Below, piece by piece: positions 15,855 to 24,955 of a DNA stretch of 31,658 nt. The position numbers and the translations under genes are program-made. The DNA lies in NCBI GenBank assembly GCA_001730085.1, contig MDLB01000093.1:1-31658 (forward strand), given 5' to 3'. Every line of letters starts with the position of its first letter. Within the stretch, counting starts at the first letter, position 1. The notes below the pieces were generated by a model. The model saw only the letters and a program-made list of their open reading frames with translations, was not told where the DNA came from and did not search any database. The stretch comes from PVC group bacterium (ex Bugula neritina AB1). Lineage in GTDB: Bacteria > GCA-001730085.

Positions 15855-17387
15855 ATGAACGATCAAGAAAAGGTGAAAATATTCGATACCACGCTTCGAG
15901 ATGGAGAGCAGTCTCCAGGAGCTTCGATGAACCTTAAGGAAAAGGTAGAGATAGCTCGCCAACTTGATCTTTTGGGTGTGGATATTATAGAGGCTGGGTT
16001 CCCAGCTGCTTCTCCTGGTGACTTTGAATCTGTTAGTATGATAGCTAAAGAGACCGAGAACGCAACTATCTGTGGATTGGCACGGTGCTTGGATAATGAT
16101 ATACAAAAAGTTGCAGAGTCAACTGCCGCAGCTCTAAACAAACGTATCCATGTTTTTCTTGCCACATCTAATATTCATAGAAAATTTAAATTTAATAAGC
16201 CTAAAGAAGAGATCATAAAACTTGCGATCCGAGGCGTTGAAAAGGCAAAGTCTTTTGTGGACGATGTTGAATTTTCTCCCGAAGATGCTACAAGAACGGA
16301 ACTTTCTTTTTTAGCGGAGATTGTAGAAGCAGTTATAAAAGCTGGTGCAACTACAGTCAATATCCCCGATACTGTGGGTTATACAACGCCATCTGAAATG
16401 ACAGGAATCATTCAATACCTTAAAAAAAATGTTTCTTGTATAGACCAAGCAATAATAAGTGTTCACTGTCATGATGATTTAGGGATGTCTGTTGCCAATA
16501 GCTTAGCCGCTGTTGATGCCGGTGCTCGTCAAATAGAGTGCACGATAAACGGTATAGGCGAACGTGCTGGGAATTGTTCTTTGGAAGAGGTTGTTATGGC
16601 TCTCAAAACGCGTCAAGATCTCTTTAACTTTCAGACGAATATTATGACGAAGGAAATTTGTAAAACCAGTCGTATGGTTAGTCATATAACAGGTATAACT
16701 GTACCTTCTAATAAAGCGATTGTTGGTGCGAATGCTTTTGCTCATGAGTCAGGCGTTCATCAGGATGGTGTACTCAAAAATAGAGAAACTTACGAAATAA
16801 TGGATCCACAAGATGTGGGTTGGGGTGAAAGTGAACTTGTTTTGGGTAAGCACTCCGGAAGACATGCTTTTGAAAAACGTTTGATATCTTTGGGGTACGA
16901 ACTTGAAAAAGATGTTTTCGAAGAGGCCTTTCATTCTTTCAAGGTTTTATCGGATAAGAAAAAAACGATTTATAATCAGGACTTGGTAAGTATAGTTGAG
17001 AACTTCGCTTTACAGTCAGCTGAAAACTTTTCGCTTGTTAGCGTTGAAATGAACTATCTTCGTGAAAAATCAACGTCAGAACCATCTCTTAAGGCAAAAG
17101 TTACGATAAAAGATCTAAGATCTGGCGAGCTTTTATTGGGAGAGTCATCTGGGGAAGGACCTGTAGAAGCCATTTTTGAGGCTATAAATCGTGCGTTAAA
17201 AGTTTCTGTCAAAGTTTTTAGTTATTCGATAAAGTCTGTGACAGAAGGTCAAGATGCTATGGGAGAGGTTGCTGTTAAGCTGACCTATAATGATTCATCA
17301 CCTAAAATGGGGCGAGCGGCAAGTGTTGATGTTTTAGAAGCAAGTGCTCAGGCTTTTCTATATGCCCTTAATCTTCTTGATCTGTGA
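15855..17387 (+). CDS. leuA: 2-isopropylmalate synthase
   Basis: LeuA condenses acetyl-CoA with 2-oxoisovalerate to 2-isopropylmalate, the first committed step of leucine synthesis. The 510-aa protein has the HMGL-like TIM barrel: FDTTLRDGEQSPG (about 10-22), the metal-binding HCHDDLGM segment, NGIGERAGN, and HESGVHQDG. It is followed by the C-terminal LeuA allosteric domain (about 390-510), the site of leucine feedback in the family. The length matches full-size LeuA. The ATG at 15855 is preferred: AGGAGG lies at 15837-15842, 12 nt upstream. An in-frame TTG at 15846 would be only 3 nt from the site. No leuB, leuC or leuD is in the window. The next gene begins after a 123-nt gap. Confidence 0.96.
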   Translation: MNDQEKVKIFDTTLRDGEQSPGASMNLKEKVEIARQLDLLGVDIIEAGFPAASPGDFESVSMIAKETENATICGLARCLDNDIQKVAESTAAALNKRIHVFLATSNIHRKFKFNKPKEEIIKLAIRGVEKAKSFVDDVEFSPEDATRTELSFLAEIVEAVIKAGATTVNIPDTVGYTTPSEMTGIIQYLKKNVSCIDQAIISVHCHDDLGMSVANSLAAVDAGARQIECTINGIGERAGNCSLEEVVMALKTRQDLFNFQTNIMTKEICKTSRMVSHITGITVPSNKAIVGANAFAHESGVHQDGVLKNRETYEIMDPQDVGWGESELVLGKHSGRHAFEKRLISLGYELEKDVFEEAFHSFKVLSDKKKTIYNQDLVSIVENFALQSAENFSLVSVEMNYLREKSTSEPSLKAKVTIKDLRSGELLLGESSGEGPVEAIFEAINRALKVSVKVFSYSIKSVTEGQDAMGEVAVKLTYNDSSPKMGRAASVDVLEASAQAFLYALNLLDL

Positions 17388-17510
17388 GAATATATGGCTT
17401 CTTTTTCCCACTCTTCTAACATACTAGACATGTGTTCGTTTTTAAGTTATGGCTGGAAAACTTTTCCCCAATTAAGAGGTATTTGAAATTTTGTCAAGGT
17501 TCGTTTTTTG

Positions 17511-19361
17511 ATGTTTTATCCTTTTGATTTTAAAAAATGGAGAAACTTTTTTGAGACAGAAGAGCAGTATATGCTTTTCGAAACTCTTTCAGCAGATGAG
17601 TTTCGCCCTCTGACCTATCTTTTTTATCGACCTGAAATGAACCTAGTTTTTAAGTCTGGAGATGATTGGCAACTTTTTGTTGAAAAATTAAAGGACTTAA
17701 GGGAAAAAGGTTTTTTTTTAGGAATATACGCAAAGTATGAGCTTTCCTTTGAGTTCGAAGAGAAATTTCAACACCTGCGTCAAAAAGGTAGTGAATTACT
17801 AAGGGTGATGGTTTGCAAAAATCCTTTGATTTTTGATCATACTTCAAAAAAAATATCTGGAGCTTCCAAAGATATAGGTCACGTTTTATCATCTGATGAA
17901 CAAGAGTTTTTCTTTTCTAATTTGCATTTAAAAGTCGATCAAGATGCTTACGAAAAAAAATTTTTAACATTACAAAAACACTTGCAAGAAGGCCGTGTGT
18001 ATCAAGTTAATTTAACCGATTTTTGGGAAGCGTCCTTTAAAGGCTCTGCGGTGAGCTTGTATCAAAATTTGAGAGAAAGACAACCTGTGGGTTATGCTTC
18101 TTTGGTCAAATGTGAGGGAGTTCACACCTTGTCATTTTCTCCGGAACTTTTTTTTAGGATCAATAAAAAAGGAAAAGTTGTTGTTCGCCCAATGAAAGGG
18201 ACCGCTCCGAGATTTTCAAATAGAGAGGAAGATGCACAGTCTAAACATCACCTGTCGAATGATCTTAAAAATCGAAGTGAAAATGTCATGATTGTCGATC
18301 TCTTAAGGAATGATCTGGGAAAAATTTGCAAAACAGGAACAGTTCACCTTCAAAGTTTATTTGATATAGAGCCTTATCGCCATGTTTGGCAAATGACTTC
18401 GAGTATTGCTGGGTTTAAATCAAAAGAAACATCGATATGGGATGTTTTTCAAGAACTTTTTCCCTGTGGATCCGTTACAGGTGCTCCTAAAATCGAGAGC
18501 ATGAAAATCATTTCTGAATTAGAAGAAGGACAAAGAGGTATTTATACAGGAGCTTTAGGTTTTATAAAGCCCGATAATCAAGCCATTTTTAATGTTCCTA
18601 TCCGCACTTTGACAATCAAAGGTGATAAATTGCAAATGGGAGTTGGGAGTGGTGTCGTTAACCAATCCCTTTGTGATCAAGAATACCAAGAGTGGCTGAT
18701 AAAATCTCATTTTTTTACAGAAGTTTCAAAGCCTTTTGATCTTTTAGAAACCTTGCGTTGGGAAAAAGGTGAATATTTATTGATAGATTTACATCTGACA
18801 CGGATGAAAGAATCCTCAAAGGTTTTAGGATTTTCATTTGATTTAGAAAGAATTGTCAACTTTTTAAACAGTGTCTCAAAAGAATTTGACGAAAGATGTG
18901 CCTATAAAGTCCGTTTAAAAATGAATCAAAAAGGTATGATAAAATGCAAAACACAAGTTTTAGATAAAGAGGAACCCTCTGAGCCTTTAAAATTAAAGCT
19001 TTCCAATCATGTGATCTATGATCATAACCCTTTTTTGTATCATAAAACAAGCCGGAGGGATTTGTACAAAAAAGAGAGGAGCCAAGCACGTAAAGAAGGC
19101 TTTTTTGATGTTATTTTTTGTAATCAAAACGGGCTTTTATGTGAAGGGAGCATATCGAATATTTATATTGAACGCGAAGGCGAGATCTTAACCCCTAGGC
19201 AGAGTGCGGGTCTTTTGAATGGTGTTTACCGAGAATATTTGATAAAAGAAAATCCCAGTATTAGAGAAGTTTTGCTCGTTAAAAAAGATCTTTTAACAGC
19301 TAAAAAAATTTTTGTTTCTAATGCTGTTATAGGGTTTAAGGAGGCGAGGCTTTTTCTATAG
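17511..19361 (+). CDS. pabB: fused aminodeoxychorismate synthase component I / aminodeoxychorismate lyase
   Basis: A PabB-PabC fusion that makes p-aminobenzoate for folate from chorismate. The first about 400 residues form the chorismate-binding domain. They contain RPMKGTAPR (about 226; the Lys distinguishes PabB from TrpE, which has Ala), ENVMIVDLLRNDLGK (about 257) and FPCGSVTGAPK (about 317; Cys where FPGGS is usual). The remainder (about 407-616) is a class IV PLP aminotransferase-type lyase, with HKTSRR (about 511, PLP lysine) and CEGSISNIY (about 544). The fusion should catalyse both amination and pyruvate elimination; ammonia would come from a PabA glutaminase, which is not in the window. 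The ATG at 17511 is used; the TTG just before it is an alternative. Only a weak AAGG lies upstream. Confidence 0.93.
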   Translation: MFYPFDFKKWRNFFETEEQYMLFETLSADEFRPLTYLFYRPEMNLVFKSGDDWQLFVEKLKDLREKGFFLGIYAKYELSFEFEEKFQHLRQKGSELLRVMVCKNPLIFDHTSKKISGASKDIGHVLSSDEQEFFFSNLHLKVDQDAYEKKFLTLQKHLQEGRVYQVNLTDFWEASFKGSAVSLYQNLRERQPVGYASLVKCEGVHTLSFSPELFFRINKKGKVVVRPMKGTAPRFSNREEDAQSKHHLSNDLKNRSENVMIVDLLRNDLGKICKTGTVHLQSLFDIEPYRHVWQMTSSIAGFKSKETSIWDVFQELFPCGSVTGAPKIESMKIISELEEGQRGIYTGALGFIKPDNQAIFNVPIRTLTIKGDKLQMGVGSGVVNQSLCDQEYQEWLIKSHFFTEVSKPFDLLETLRWEKGEYLLIDLHLTRMKESSKVLGFSFDLERIVNFLNSVSKEFDERCAYKVRLKMNQKGMIKCKTQVLDKEEPSEPLKLKLSNHVIYDHNPFLYHKTSRRDLYKKERSQARKEGFFDVIFCNQNGLLCEGSISNIYIEREGEILTPRQSAGLLNGVYREYLIKENPSIREVLLVKKDLLTAKKIFVSNAVIGFKEARLFL

Positions 19362-19452
19362 AAGATCGAGAAAAATATTTTTTTTTCAATGGATCAAACC
19401 TATTGGGAATAATTTTTATATAGCTAGATAGGGAAAGGTATATAATAAGGAT

Positions 19453-20322
19453 ATGACGAAAAAAGTAGAGAAAGATATCAAAAAAATGGCGGTTATTGGT
19501 CATCCGATAGCCCATAGCTTGTCTCCCTCTATGCATAATGCGGCTTTTGATCATTTAGGACACTCTTTCAAATATGAAGCGGTAGATATTAGTCCCGGCA
19601 ACTTACTTTTGTCTTTAAAAGATGGTGGACTTTTGCACGAGTATCAAGGGTTTAATGTCACCATTCCTTATAAAGAGATCATTTTTAAAGAGTTAGGTGA
19701 TCGTGTTACGCCAGAAGCTTCTTTTGTGAAAGCCGTTAATACTGTTGTTAAAAAAGAAGGTTCTTGGTATGGGCATAATACAGACCTTGCGGGCTTTTTA
19801 AACCCTATTTCTGAAGCAAAAACATTGTCTCATGTGATGATTTTAGGTTCGGGAGGTGCTGCAAGAGCTGTAGCTTTTGCTTTAGCTAAAGTTCTTAAGA
19901 TAGAAAATCTATATTTTGTGGCTAGGAACAAAGAGGCCGTTGCTCGGATTGTAAAAGACTTAAAAGAAACATGTCCTCATACAAAATGTGAAGCTGTTCA
20001 GGCCGAACAAAGGTGGATAGACAAAGTAGATATGATAGTCAATACAACGCCTGTTGGTATGAAAAAAGATGATCCAAAGTTTTTTAACTATGAATATATA
20101 AAAAAGACAACCATTTGCTATGACTTGATTTATTGGCCTGAAAAAACAGACTTTTTGCTACATGCAGAAAAAAAAGGATGTCCTCATTGGAATGGATTAG
20201 AAATGTTACTTTGGCAAGGGATTTATGCTTGGGACTTTTGGTTTGGAGAAAAACCACCTGTTGATATCATGAGAACGGCTTTAGAGAAGGAGCTACAAAA
20301 AAGAAATATGGGGGTAGTGTAA
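19453..20322 (+). CDS. aroE: shikimate dehydrogenase
   Basis: NADPH-dependent reduction of 3-dehydroshikimate to shikimate. The 289-aa protein has the substrate site IAHSLSPSMHN (about 19-29), NVTIPYKE (about 68-75, catalytic Lys), NTDLAGF (about 110, catalytic Asp), the nucleotide loop GSGGAARAV (about 133) and NTTPVGM. The typical family start resembles the second ATG (19486, MAVIGHPIAHSLSP), so the first 11 residues may be extra. TATAAT at 19441-19446 stands 6 nt before the ATG at 19453, recalling the leaderless genes at the left end, but without a recognisable -35 box. It is the first gene of the compact aro run; pilD starts 1 nt after its stop. Confidence 0.95.
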   Translation: MTKKVEKDIKKMAVIGHPIAHSLSPSMHNAAFDHLGHSFKYEAVDISPGNLLLSLKDGGLLHEYQGFNVTIPYKEIIFKELGDRVTPEASFVKAVNTVVKKEGSWYGHNTDLAGFLNPISEAKTLSHVMILGSGGAARAVAFALAKVLKIENLYFVARNKEAVARIVKDLKETCPHTKCEAVQAEQRWIDKVDMIVNTTPVGMKKDDPKFFNYEYIKKTTICYDLIYWPEKTDFLLHAEKKGCPHWNGLEMLLWQGIYAWDFWFGEKPPVDIMRTALEKELQKRNMGVV

Positions 20323-20323
20323 T

Positions 20324-21184
20324 ATGTTAGGTTTTTTTCTTGTAGGGGCTTTAGGTTTATGCTTAGGGAGTTTACTAAATGTCTATATTTATCGAACGGT
20401 TTTAAATGAAAAAACAGGGTCAAAGGAGTCTGTTTTATTCCCCAAGCGATCGTACTGTCCTAAATGCAAAAAAACAATCAAAGCTTTTGATAATATTCCT
20501 GTTTTGAGCTATCTTTGGTTAAAAGGGAAGTGCCGTTTTTGTAAAGATAAGATATCATTGAAGTATATAAGTATTGAAATCCTAACATCATCATTTTTTC
20601 TCTTTTTGTACCAACACTTTTATATAGGAGGAAGAGGATTTTCTGATTTTTTTATAGCCCTTTTCTTGACATATCTTTTGATCGCTATTTTTTTCATAGA
20701 TATAGAAGTCATGATCATACCTAACCTACTATCCTTGGGAGGTCTTTGTGTGGCTTTAGTTCTAAGTCCTTGTTTTCCTTCTTGGCATAATACTCTTGGT
20801 GAGGTTACTTTTTTGGGAGAAGCTTTAGAAGGATTTAAGTCGGCTATTTATGGTATGATTATGGGTGGAGGAGTTATTTATATTATAGGTACTCTCGGTT
20901 CTCTAGCTTTCAAAAAAGAAGCTATGGGGGGCGGAGATTTAAAAATGATGGCAATGGTTGGAGCTTTTTTAGGTTGGAAATCTATAGGTTTTATCTTATT
21001 TTTTTCATCATTTCTTGGTACCATTTTTTCACTATTGCTTATCCGGTTGAAGTCAAAAAAGATATCAGATGAGATCCCGTTTGGTCCCTACTTAGCTCTC
21101 GGGTCCTTTTTGATGTTATGTTTTAGATATGATATTTATGATTTGTTTTCAAAGTGGATGTCTGGTGAATTGATGTTCTCTTAA
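20324..21184 (+). CDS. pilD: prepilin peptidase / N-methyltransferase (A24)
   Basis: An inner-membrane aspartyl protease that removes the short leader of type IV pilins and pseudopilins and methylates the new N-terminus. The 286-aa protein has the cytoplasmic zinc-type loop with two CxxC pairs (CPKC about 46, CRFC about 70). The two catalytic aspartates are in FFIDIEVMIIPN (about 126) and GGGDLKM (about 206, GxGD motif). About seven to eight hydrophobic helices are seen. It is inserted between aroE and aroC with no gap to aroE, so it should be co-transcribed. With dprA downstream it points to type IV pilus-type machinery or natural transformation. Confidence 0.94.
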   Translation: MLGFFLVGALGLCLGSLLNVYIYRTVLNEKTGSKESVLFPKRSYCPKCKKTIKAFDNIPVLSYLWLKGKCRFCKDKISLKYISIEILTSSFFLFLYQHFYIGGRGFSDFFIALFLTYLLIAIFFIDIEVMIIPNLLSLGGLCVALVLSPCFPSWHNTLGEVTFLGEALEGFKSAIYGMIMGGGVIYIIGTLGSLAFKKEAMGGGDLKMMAMVGAFLGWKSIGFILFFSSFLGTIFSLLLIRLKSKKISDEIPFGPYLALGSFLMLCFRYDIYDLFSKWMSGELMFS

Positions 21185-21202
21185 TTAAGGAGTTTTTTTA
21201 AA

Positions 21203-22315
21203 ATGTTAAGATATTTTACAGCAGGAGAGTCTCATGGTGAATGCTTGAGTGCTATCATTGAAGGATTGGTTGCGGGCTTGAAAATCGATGAAGACTTTAT
21301 AAATGAGCAACTTTACCGTAGACAACAGGGCTATGGTAGGGGTGCTAGAATGAAGCTTGAAACGGACCGTGTTCATTTCACAGGAGGTCTTCGCTCTTTT
21401 GAAACGATTGGGGCACCCTTAGCTTTACAAATAAAAAATAAAGATAATTCTATTGATAAAATGCCATCTATCGCGAATCCTCGTCCTGGACATGCAGATT
21501 TGGCTGGTATTCAAAAATATGCGAGAAGCGATGTCCGAGATATTTTAGAAAGATCGAGCGCGCGTGAGACAGCTATCCGTGTTGCTGTCGGCTCTATTGC
21601 TCGACTTTTTTTAAAAGAATTTGGTATCCAAATCGTTAGTCATGTTGTTCAAATCGGTCCTGTGGGTTTAACGAAAGAGGTATCTTTTGAAGATATTACT
21701 CTTTGTGAGAATTCTCCCTTACGTTGTGCTCACCCGGAAACAGAGAAAAAAATGATGCTTGCTATCGATGAATCTAAATCTAAAGGTTCTTCGGCGGGAG
21801 GTGTTTTTGAAGTCATGGCCCAGGGGGTTCCAGTTGGATTAGGGAGTCATGCCCAATGGGATAGAAAGCTTGACGCTCGCTTGGCTTATGGGCTTATGAG
21901 TTTGCAAGCTATCAAAGGTGTTTCATTTGGCGCGGGTTTTTCTGCCGCGAGCACCTATGGACATGAGTTGCACGATGAAATTTCTTATGAAAAAGATAAA
22001 GGCTATACCCGCTTGTCGAATCGTGCGGGAGGTATAGAAGGTGGTATGAGTAATGGCCAAAATATTTTGGTGCGAGCCGCTATGAAACCTCTTTCAACTT
22101 TGATCCGAGCACTTAAAACTGTTGATATTAATAGCAAAGAAGAGTCAAAAGCCTCTGTCCAAAGGACAGACACTTGTGCTGTTCCGGCTGCTGGTGTTGT
22201 AGGAGAAGCAATTGTTGCGTGGGAACTAGCGGTCGCTTTTTTAGAAAAGTTTGGAGGAGACAGCCTTGGAGAAACCAAACGAAATTATGATTCTTTTCTT
22301 TCTTCTTTAGGATAA
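21203..22315 (+). CDS. aroC: chorismate synthase
   Basis: Converts 5-enolpyruvylshikimate-3-phosphate to chorismate using reduced FMN, the last shikimate-pathway step. The 370-aa protein shows the family signatures GESHG (about 8-12), RRQQGYGRGARM (about 39-50), RPGHADL, and the RDILERSSARETA region; GGIEGGMSNGQ lies in the C-terminal half. The length is normal. AAGGAG (21187-21192) stands 10 nt before the ATG. aroK follows 5 nt after the stop. Its product feeds the pabB fusion upstream. Confidence 0.97.
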   Translation: MLRYFTAGESHGECLSAIIEGLVAGLKIDEDFINEQLYRRQQGYGRGARMKLETDRVHFTGGLRSFETIGAPLALQIKNKDNSIDKMPSIANPRPGHADLAGIQKYARSDVRDILERSSARETAIRVAVGSIARLFLKEFGIQIVSHVVQIGPVGLTKEVSFEDITLCENSPLRCAHPETEKKMMLAIDESKSKGSSAGGVFEVMAQGVPVGLGSHAQWDRKLDARLAYGLMSLQAIKGVSFGAGFSAASTYGHELHDEISYEKDKGYTRLSNRAGGIEGGMSNGQNILVRAAMKPLSTLIRALKTVDINSKEESKASVQRTDTCAVPAAGVVGEAIVAWELAVAFLEKFGGDSLGETKRNYDSFLSSLG

Positions 22316-22320
22316 AACCT

Positions 22321-22845
22321 GTGTTTAAAACTATGGTTCTTTGTGGCTTTATGGGTACAGGAAAAAGCACATTAGGCCCTTTGATTGCGAAACAATTAAA
22401 CTTTTCATTCGTTGACTTAGATGCATGGATAGAAAAAGAGCATCGCTGTACGATCGCAGATATATTTGAACGTTCCGGAGAAAAATATTTCCGAAAGTGT
22501 GAAACAGAAGCTCTTCAAAAAGTTTTGCTTTCGCAAAAACAAGTGATCTCTGTTGGAGGGGGTGCTGTTATTTCTGATTTTAATAGGTCTTTGATAGAGA
22601 GAAAAGCAAGGTTAGTTTGCTTAAAAGCCTCAACAGAAGAACTGTTAAAGCGACTAAAAAAAGATACGGGAAGACCTTTATTACAAAAGGCTGATTTTGA
22701 AAAAACAGTGGAACAGTTATTAAAAGAACGTCTTCCTATTTATAACCAGATTAGCTGGCAAGTTGAAACCGATAACAAAAGCTTGAGTGAATGTGTTAAG
22801 GAGATTTGTATAGAGTGGGAAAATCCTCAGTTACTGTCGAATTGA
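22321..22845 (+). CDS. aroK: shikimate kinase
   Basis: ATP-dependent phosphorylation of shikimate. The 174-aa protein has the P-loop GFMGTGKST (about 9-17), DLD-type shikimate binding (DLDAWIE), the GGGAV loop and a lid with GRPLL. It starts with GTG at 22321, supported by AGGA 8 nt upstream within the end of aroC; an ATG at 22333 is the alternative. The last 31 nt overlap aroB in another frame, indicating translational coupling. Confidence 0.95.
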   Translation: MFKTMVLCGFMGTGKSTLGPLIAKQLNFSFVDLDAWIEKEHRCTIADIFERSGEKYFRKCETEALQKVLLSQKQVISVGGGAVISDFNRSLIERKARLVCLKASTEELLKRLKKDTGRPLLQKADFEKTVEQLLKERLPIYNQISWQVETDNKSLSECVKEICIEWENPQLLSN

Positions 22846-23888
22846 AAGACCGTGTTTATCCGATTTATATTAAAAATGGGATCTTGCACTCCTTAAATGA
22901 ATACACCTTTCTTAAGGAACATAGTCAAATCCTATTAATCACGAATGAAACAGTTAATGAACTTTATGGTAAGTTGATTGAGATCTCTTTAAAATCTTTA
23001 GGTCAAAAGTATTCTTTGTATGTTGTTCCAGATGGTGAAATTTATAAATCTTGGGACATGGCTAAAGATATTTTGGATTTTGCTTTAGAAAAAGGCTTAG
23101 ATCGACAATCGGCCATTTGGGCTTTAGGTGGAGGAGTGATTGGAGATCTAGCAGGATTTGTTGCCTCTATTTATATGAGAGGGATAGATATTATTCAAAT
23201 ACCAACCACTCTTTTGGCTGCTGTGGATAGTAGTGTGGGCGGTAAAGTTGCTGTTAATCATCCTCTAGCAAAAAACACGATAGGCTCTTTTCATCAACCA
23301 CGTGCTGTATTTATGGATATTTCTGTTTTAGAAACTCTTCCTGAAAGGGAATATATTTCTGGGATAGCAGAAATCATAAAGTATGGGGTGATTTTAGACA
23401 GTAAGCTTTTTGATATCATGGAAAGTTCCTATGAACTTATCAAGAACAAAGATACCGATACGTTGCAACGGATTATCCAACTATCTTGTGAATGGAAAGC
23501 TCATGTGGTTTGTAAAGATGAAAAAGACAAGGGCTTAAGGGCTCTTCTTAATCTTGGACACACATTTGGACATGCCTTAGAAGCTATTTCTAATTATAAA
23601 ACCTATTTGCATGGCGAGGCTGTTGCGATAGGTATGGTCTATGCAGGTAAACTCGCTTTAAACTCAGGTCTTTGGAGTAGAGATGAGCAAGATCGTTTGG
23701 TAGCTGTTTTGAAAAGCTATGGGTTGCCCACATCACAAGATACATATAAGATCGAAGAACTGATCCCTTTTATACTTAAAGATAAAAAGTGTTCAAAGGG
23801 ACAGATTACGTTCATTTTGCCTAAGCGTATAGGCCATGCAGATTTATTTTCGGATATAAGCTTAGAAGATATGGTGGAACGTCTTTGA
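22815..23888 (+). CDS. aroB: 3-dehydroquinate synthase
   Basis: NAD- and metal-dependent cyclisation of DAHP to 3-dehydroquinate, the second shikimate step. It is about 357 aa. Motifs are GGGVIGDLAGFVA (about 105), IPTTLLAAVDSSVGGKVAVN (about 130), the metal-binding EIIKYG region, LNLGHTFGHALE and HGEAVAIGM. The GTG at 22815 is preferred, because AAGGAG (22798-22803) is 11 nt upstream; the in-frame TTG at 22806 would be only 2 nt from that site. It overlaps aroK by 31 nt, and its TGA overlaps the TTG start of dprA. Confidence 0.96.
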   Translation: MGKSSVTVELKDRVYPIYIKNGILHSLNEYTFLKEHSQILLITNETVNELYGKLIEISLKSLGQKYSLYVVPDGEIYKSWDMAKDILDFALEKGLDRQSAIWALGGGVIGDLAGFVASIYMRGIDIIQIPTTLLAAVDSSVGGKVAVNHPLAKNTIGSFHQPRAVFMDISVLETLPEREYISGIAEIIKYGVILDSKLFDIMESSYELIKNKDTDTLQRIIQLSCEWKAHVVCKDEKDKGLRALLNLGHTFGHALEAISNYKTYLHGEAVAIGMVYAGKLALNSGLWSRDEQDRLVAVLKSYGLPTSQDTYKIEELIPFILKDKKCSKGQITFILPKRIGHADLFSDISLEDMVERL

Positions 23889-24955
23889 GTCTTTTAAAAG
23901 AAGAGACGGAATATGCTTTAAAATTAAAACTTTATAGAGGAGTTGGAGATGTGACTTTGCATCGACTCCTCGATTTTTATCCAACTTTTAAAGCTGCTTA
24001 TGAGTCATTGAGGCCTCAAAAAGATATTGAAACCAGATACCAACAAGAGCTTGAAAATCTAGAGAAAGCAGATGTTTATCTTTTGTCTTATTTTGATGAG
24101 CGCTACCCTGACTCTCTGAAAAAAATAAAAAAATCGCCACTTCTTTTATATGTTTGGGGAAATGTAGATGCACTTAAAGGCGATCATATTGCAATCGTAG
24201 GATCTAGGTATCCTTCAACTCACGCACTTTTACAGGCAGAAAAACTAGCTGCAGAATATGCAGAATCAGGCATAACCGTTGTAAGCGGGTTAGCGAAAGG
24301 TATTGATACCGCCGCGCATCGTGGATCTATCAAAAAAAAAGGAAAAACGATTGCCGTTTTGGGTTCGGGCTTTTTGCACCTTACACCTAAAGATAATGAA
24401 AAACTAGCAGAAGATCTAAGAGAAAATGGTTGTTTACTTAGTGAATTTCCGATGGATATGAAGGCGACTACTGGCACTTTTCCTAGAAGGAATCGTTTGA
24501 TCAGCGGGTTATCCTTTAGAGGAGTTATCATGGTTGAAGGTGGTAGAAAGAGTGGATCTTTGATAACAGCTCAATATGCACAAGACCAAGGTCGCCTTGT
24601 TTATGCTATGCCTGGCTTGGCATCTACTCCTAACACATCTGGCAATCATCATTTATTGCGTAATGGAGCGAGGTTTTTAGAAAAAGCTTCTGATTTAGAA
24701 GGTTTTGAGTCTGTAACGACAGATCCTTCTTCTAAAGAGTTAGAGAAAAAACTAGAGATAGATTTGAATGAAAATGAGCGTTATGTCTTTGAAATTTTAG
24801 ATTTTGAACCACTTGGAATCGATGCCTTGCATCAGCGAGCTCAGACAAGAAGCTTTAAGCTTTCTGAACTTATGAGTATTTTGACTCTTTTAGAAATGAA
24901 AGGTTTTTGTCGAAACATAAATGGGTATCAATTTGTCAAAAGCTTTTCTAATTAA
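23885..24955 (+). CDS. dprA: DNA processing protein DprA
   Basis: DprA/Smf binds incoming single-stranded DNA and loads RecA during natural transformation. The 356-aa protein has an N-terminal helical (SAM-like) part, the Rossmann-like core (IAIVGSRYPS about 103, VVSGLAKGIDTAAH about 135, FPRRNRLISGLS, VEGGRKSGSLITA) and a C-terminal winged-helix domain (about 300-352). It starts with TTG in a TTGA overlap with the aroB stop, with GGTGGA 6 nt upstream. It is the last gene of the run and is followed by the MITE-like element. Confidence 0.94.
   Translation: MSLLKEETEYALKLKLYRGVGDVTLHRLLDFYPTFKAAYESLRPQKDIETRYQQELENLEKADVYLLSYFDERYPDSLKKIKKSPLLLYVWGNVDALKGDHIAIVGSRYPSTHALLQAEKLAAEYAESGITVVSGLAKGIDTAAHRGSIKKKGKTIAVLGSGFLHLTPKDNEKLAEDLRENGCLLSEFPMDMKATTGTFPRRNRLISGLSFRGVIMVEGGRKSGSLITAQYAQDQGRLVYAMPGLASTPNTSGNHHLLRNGARFLEKASDLEGFESVTTDPSSKELEKKLEIDLNENERYVFEILDFEPLGIDALHQRAQTRSFKLSELMSILTLLEMKGFCRNINGYQFVKSFSN

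Noticed and set aside
17455-17467. GGAAAA-C-TTTTCC palindrome before the pabB fusion
   Set aside because: Too short and with a one-base centre, so it cannot form a hairpin; in AT-rich DNA it is weak evidence for an operator.
24220-24531. 103-aa minus-strand ORF
   Set aside because: Lies wholly within dprA, whose motifs are intact; it is a shadow.
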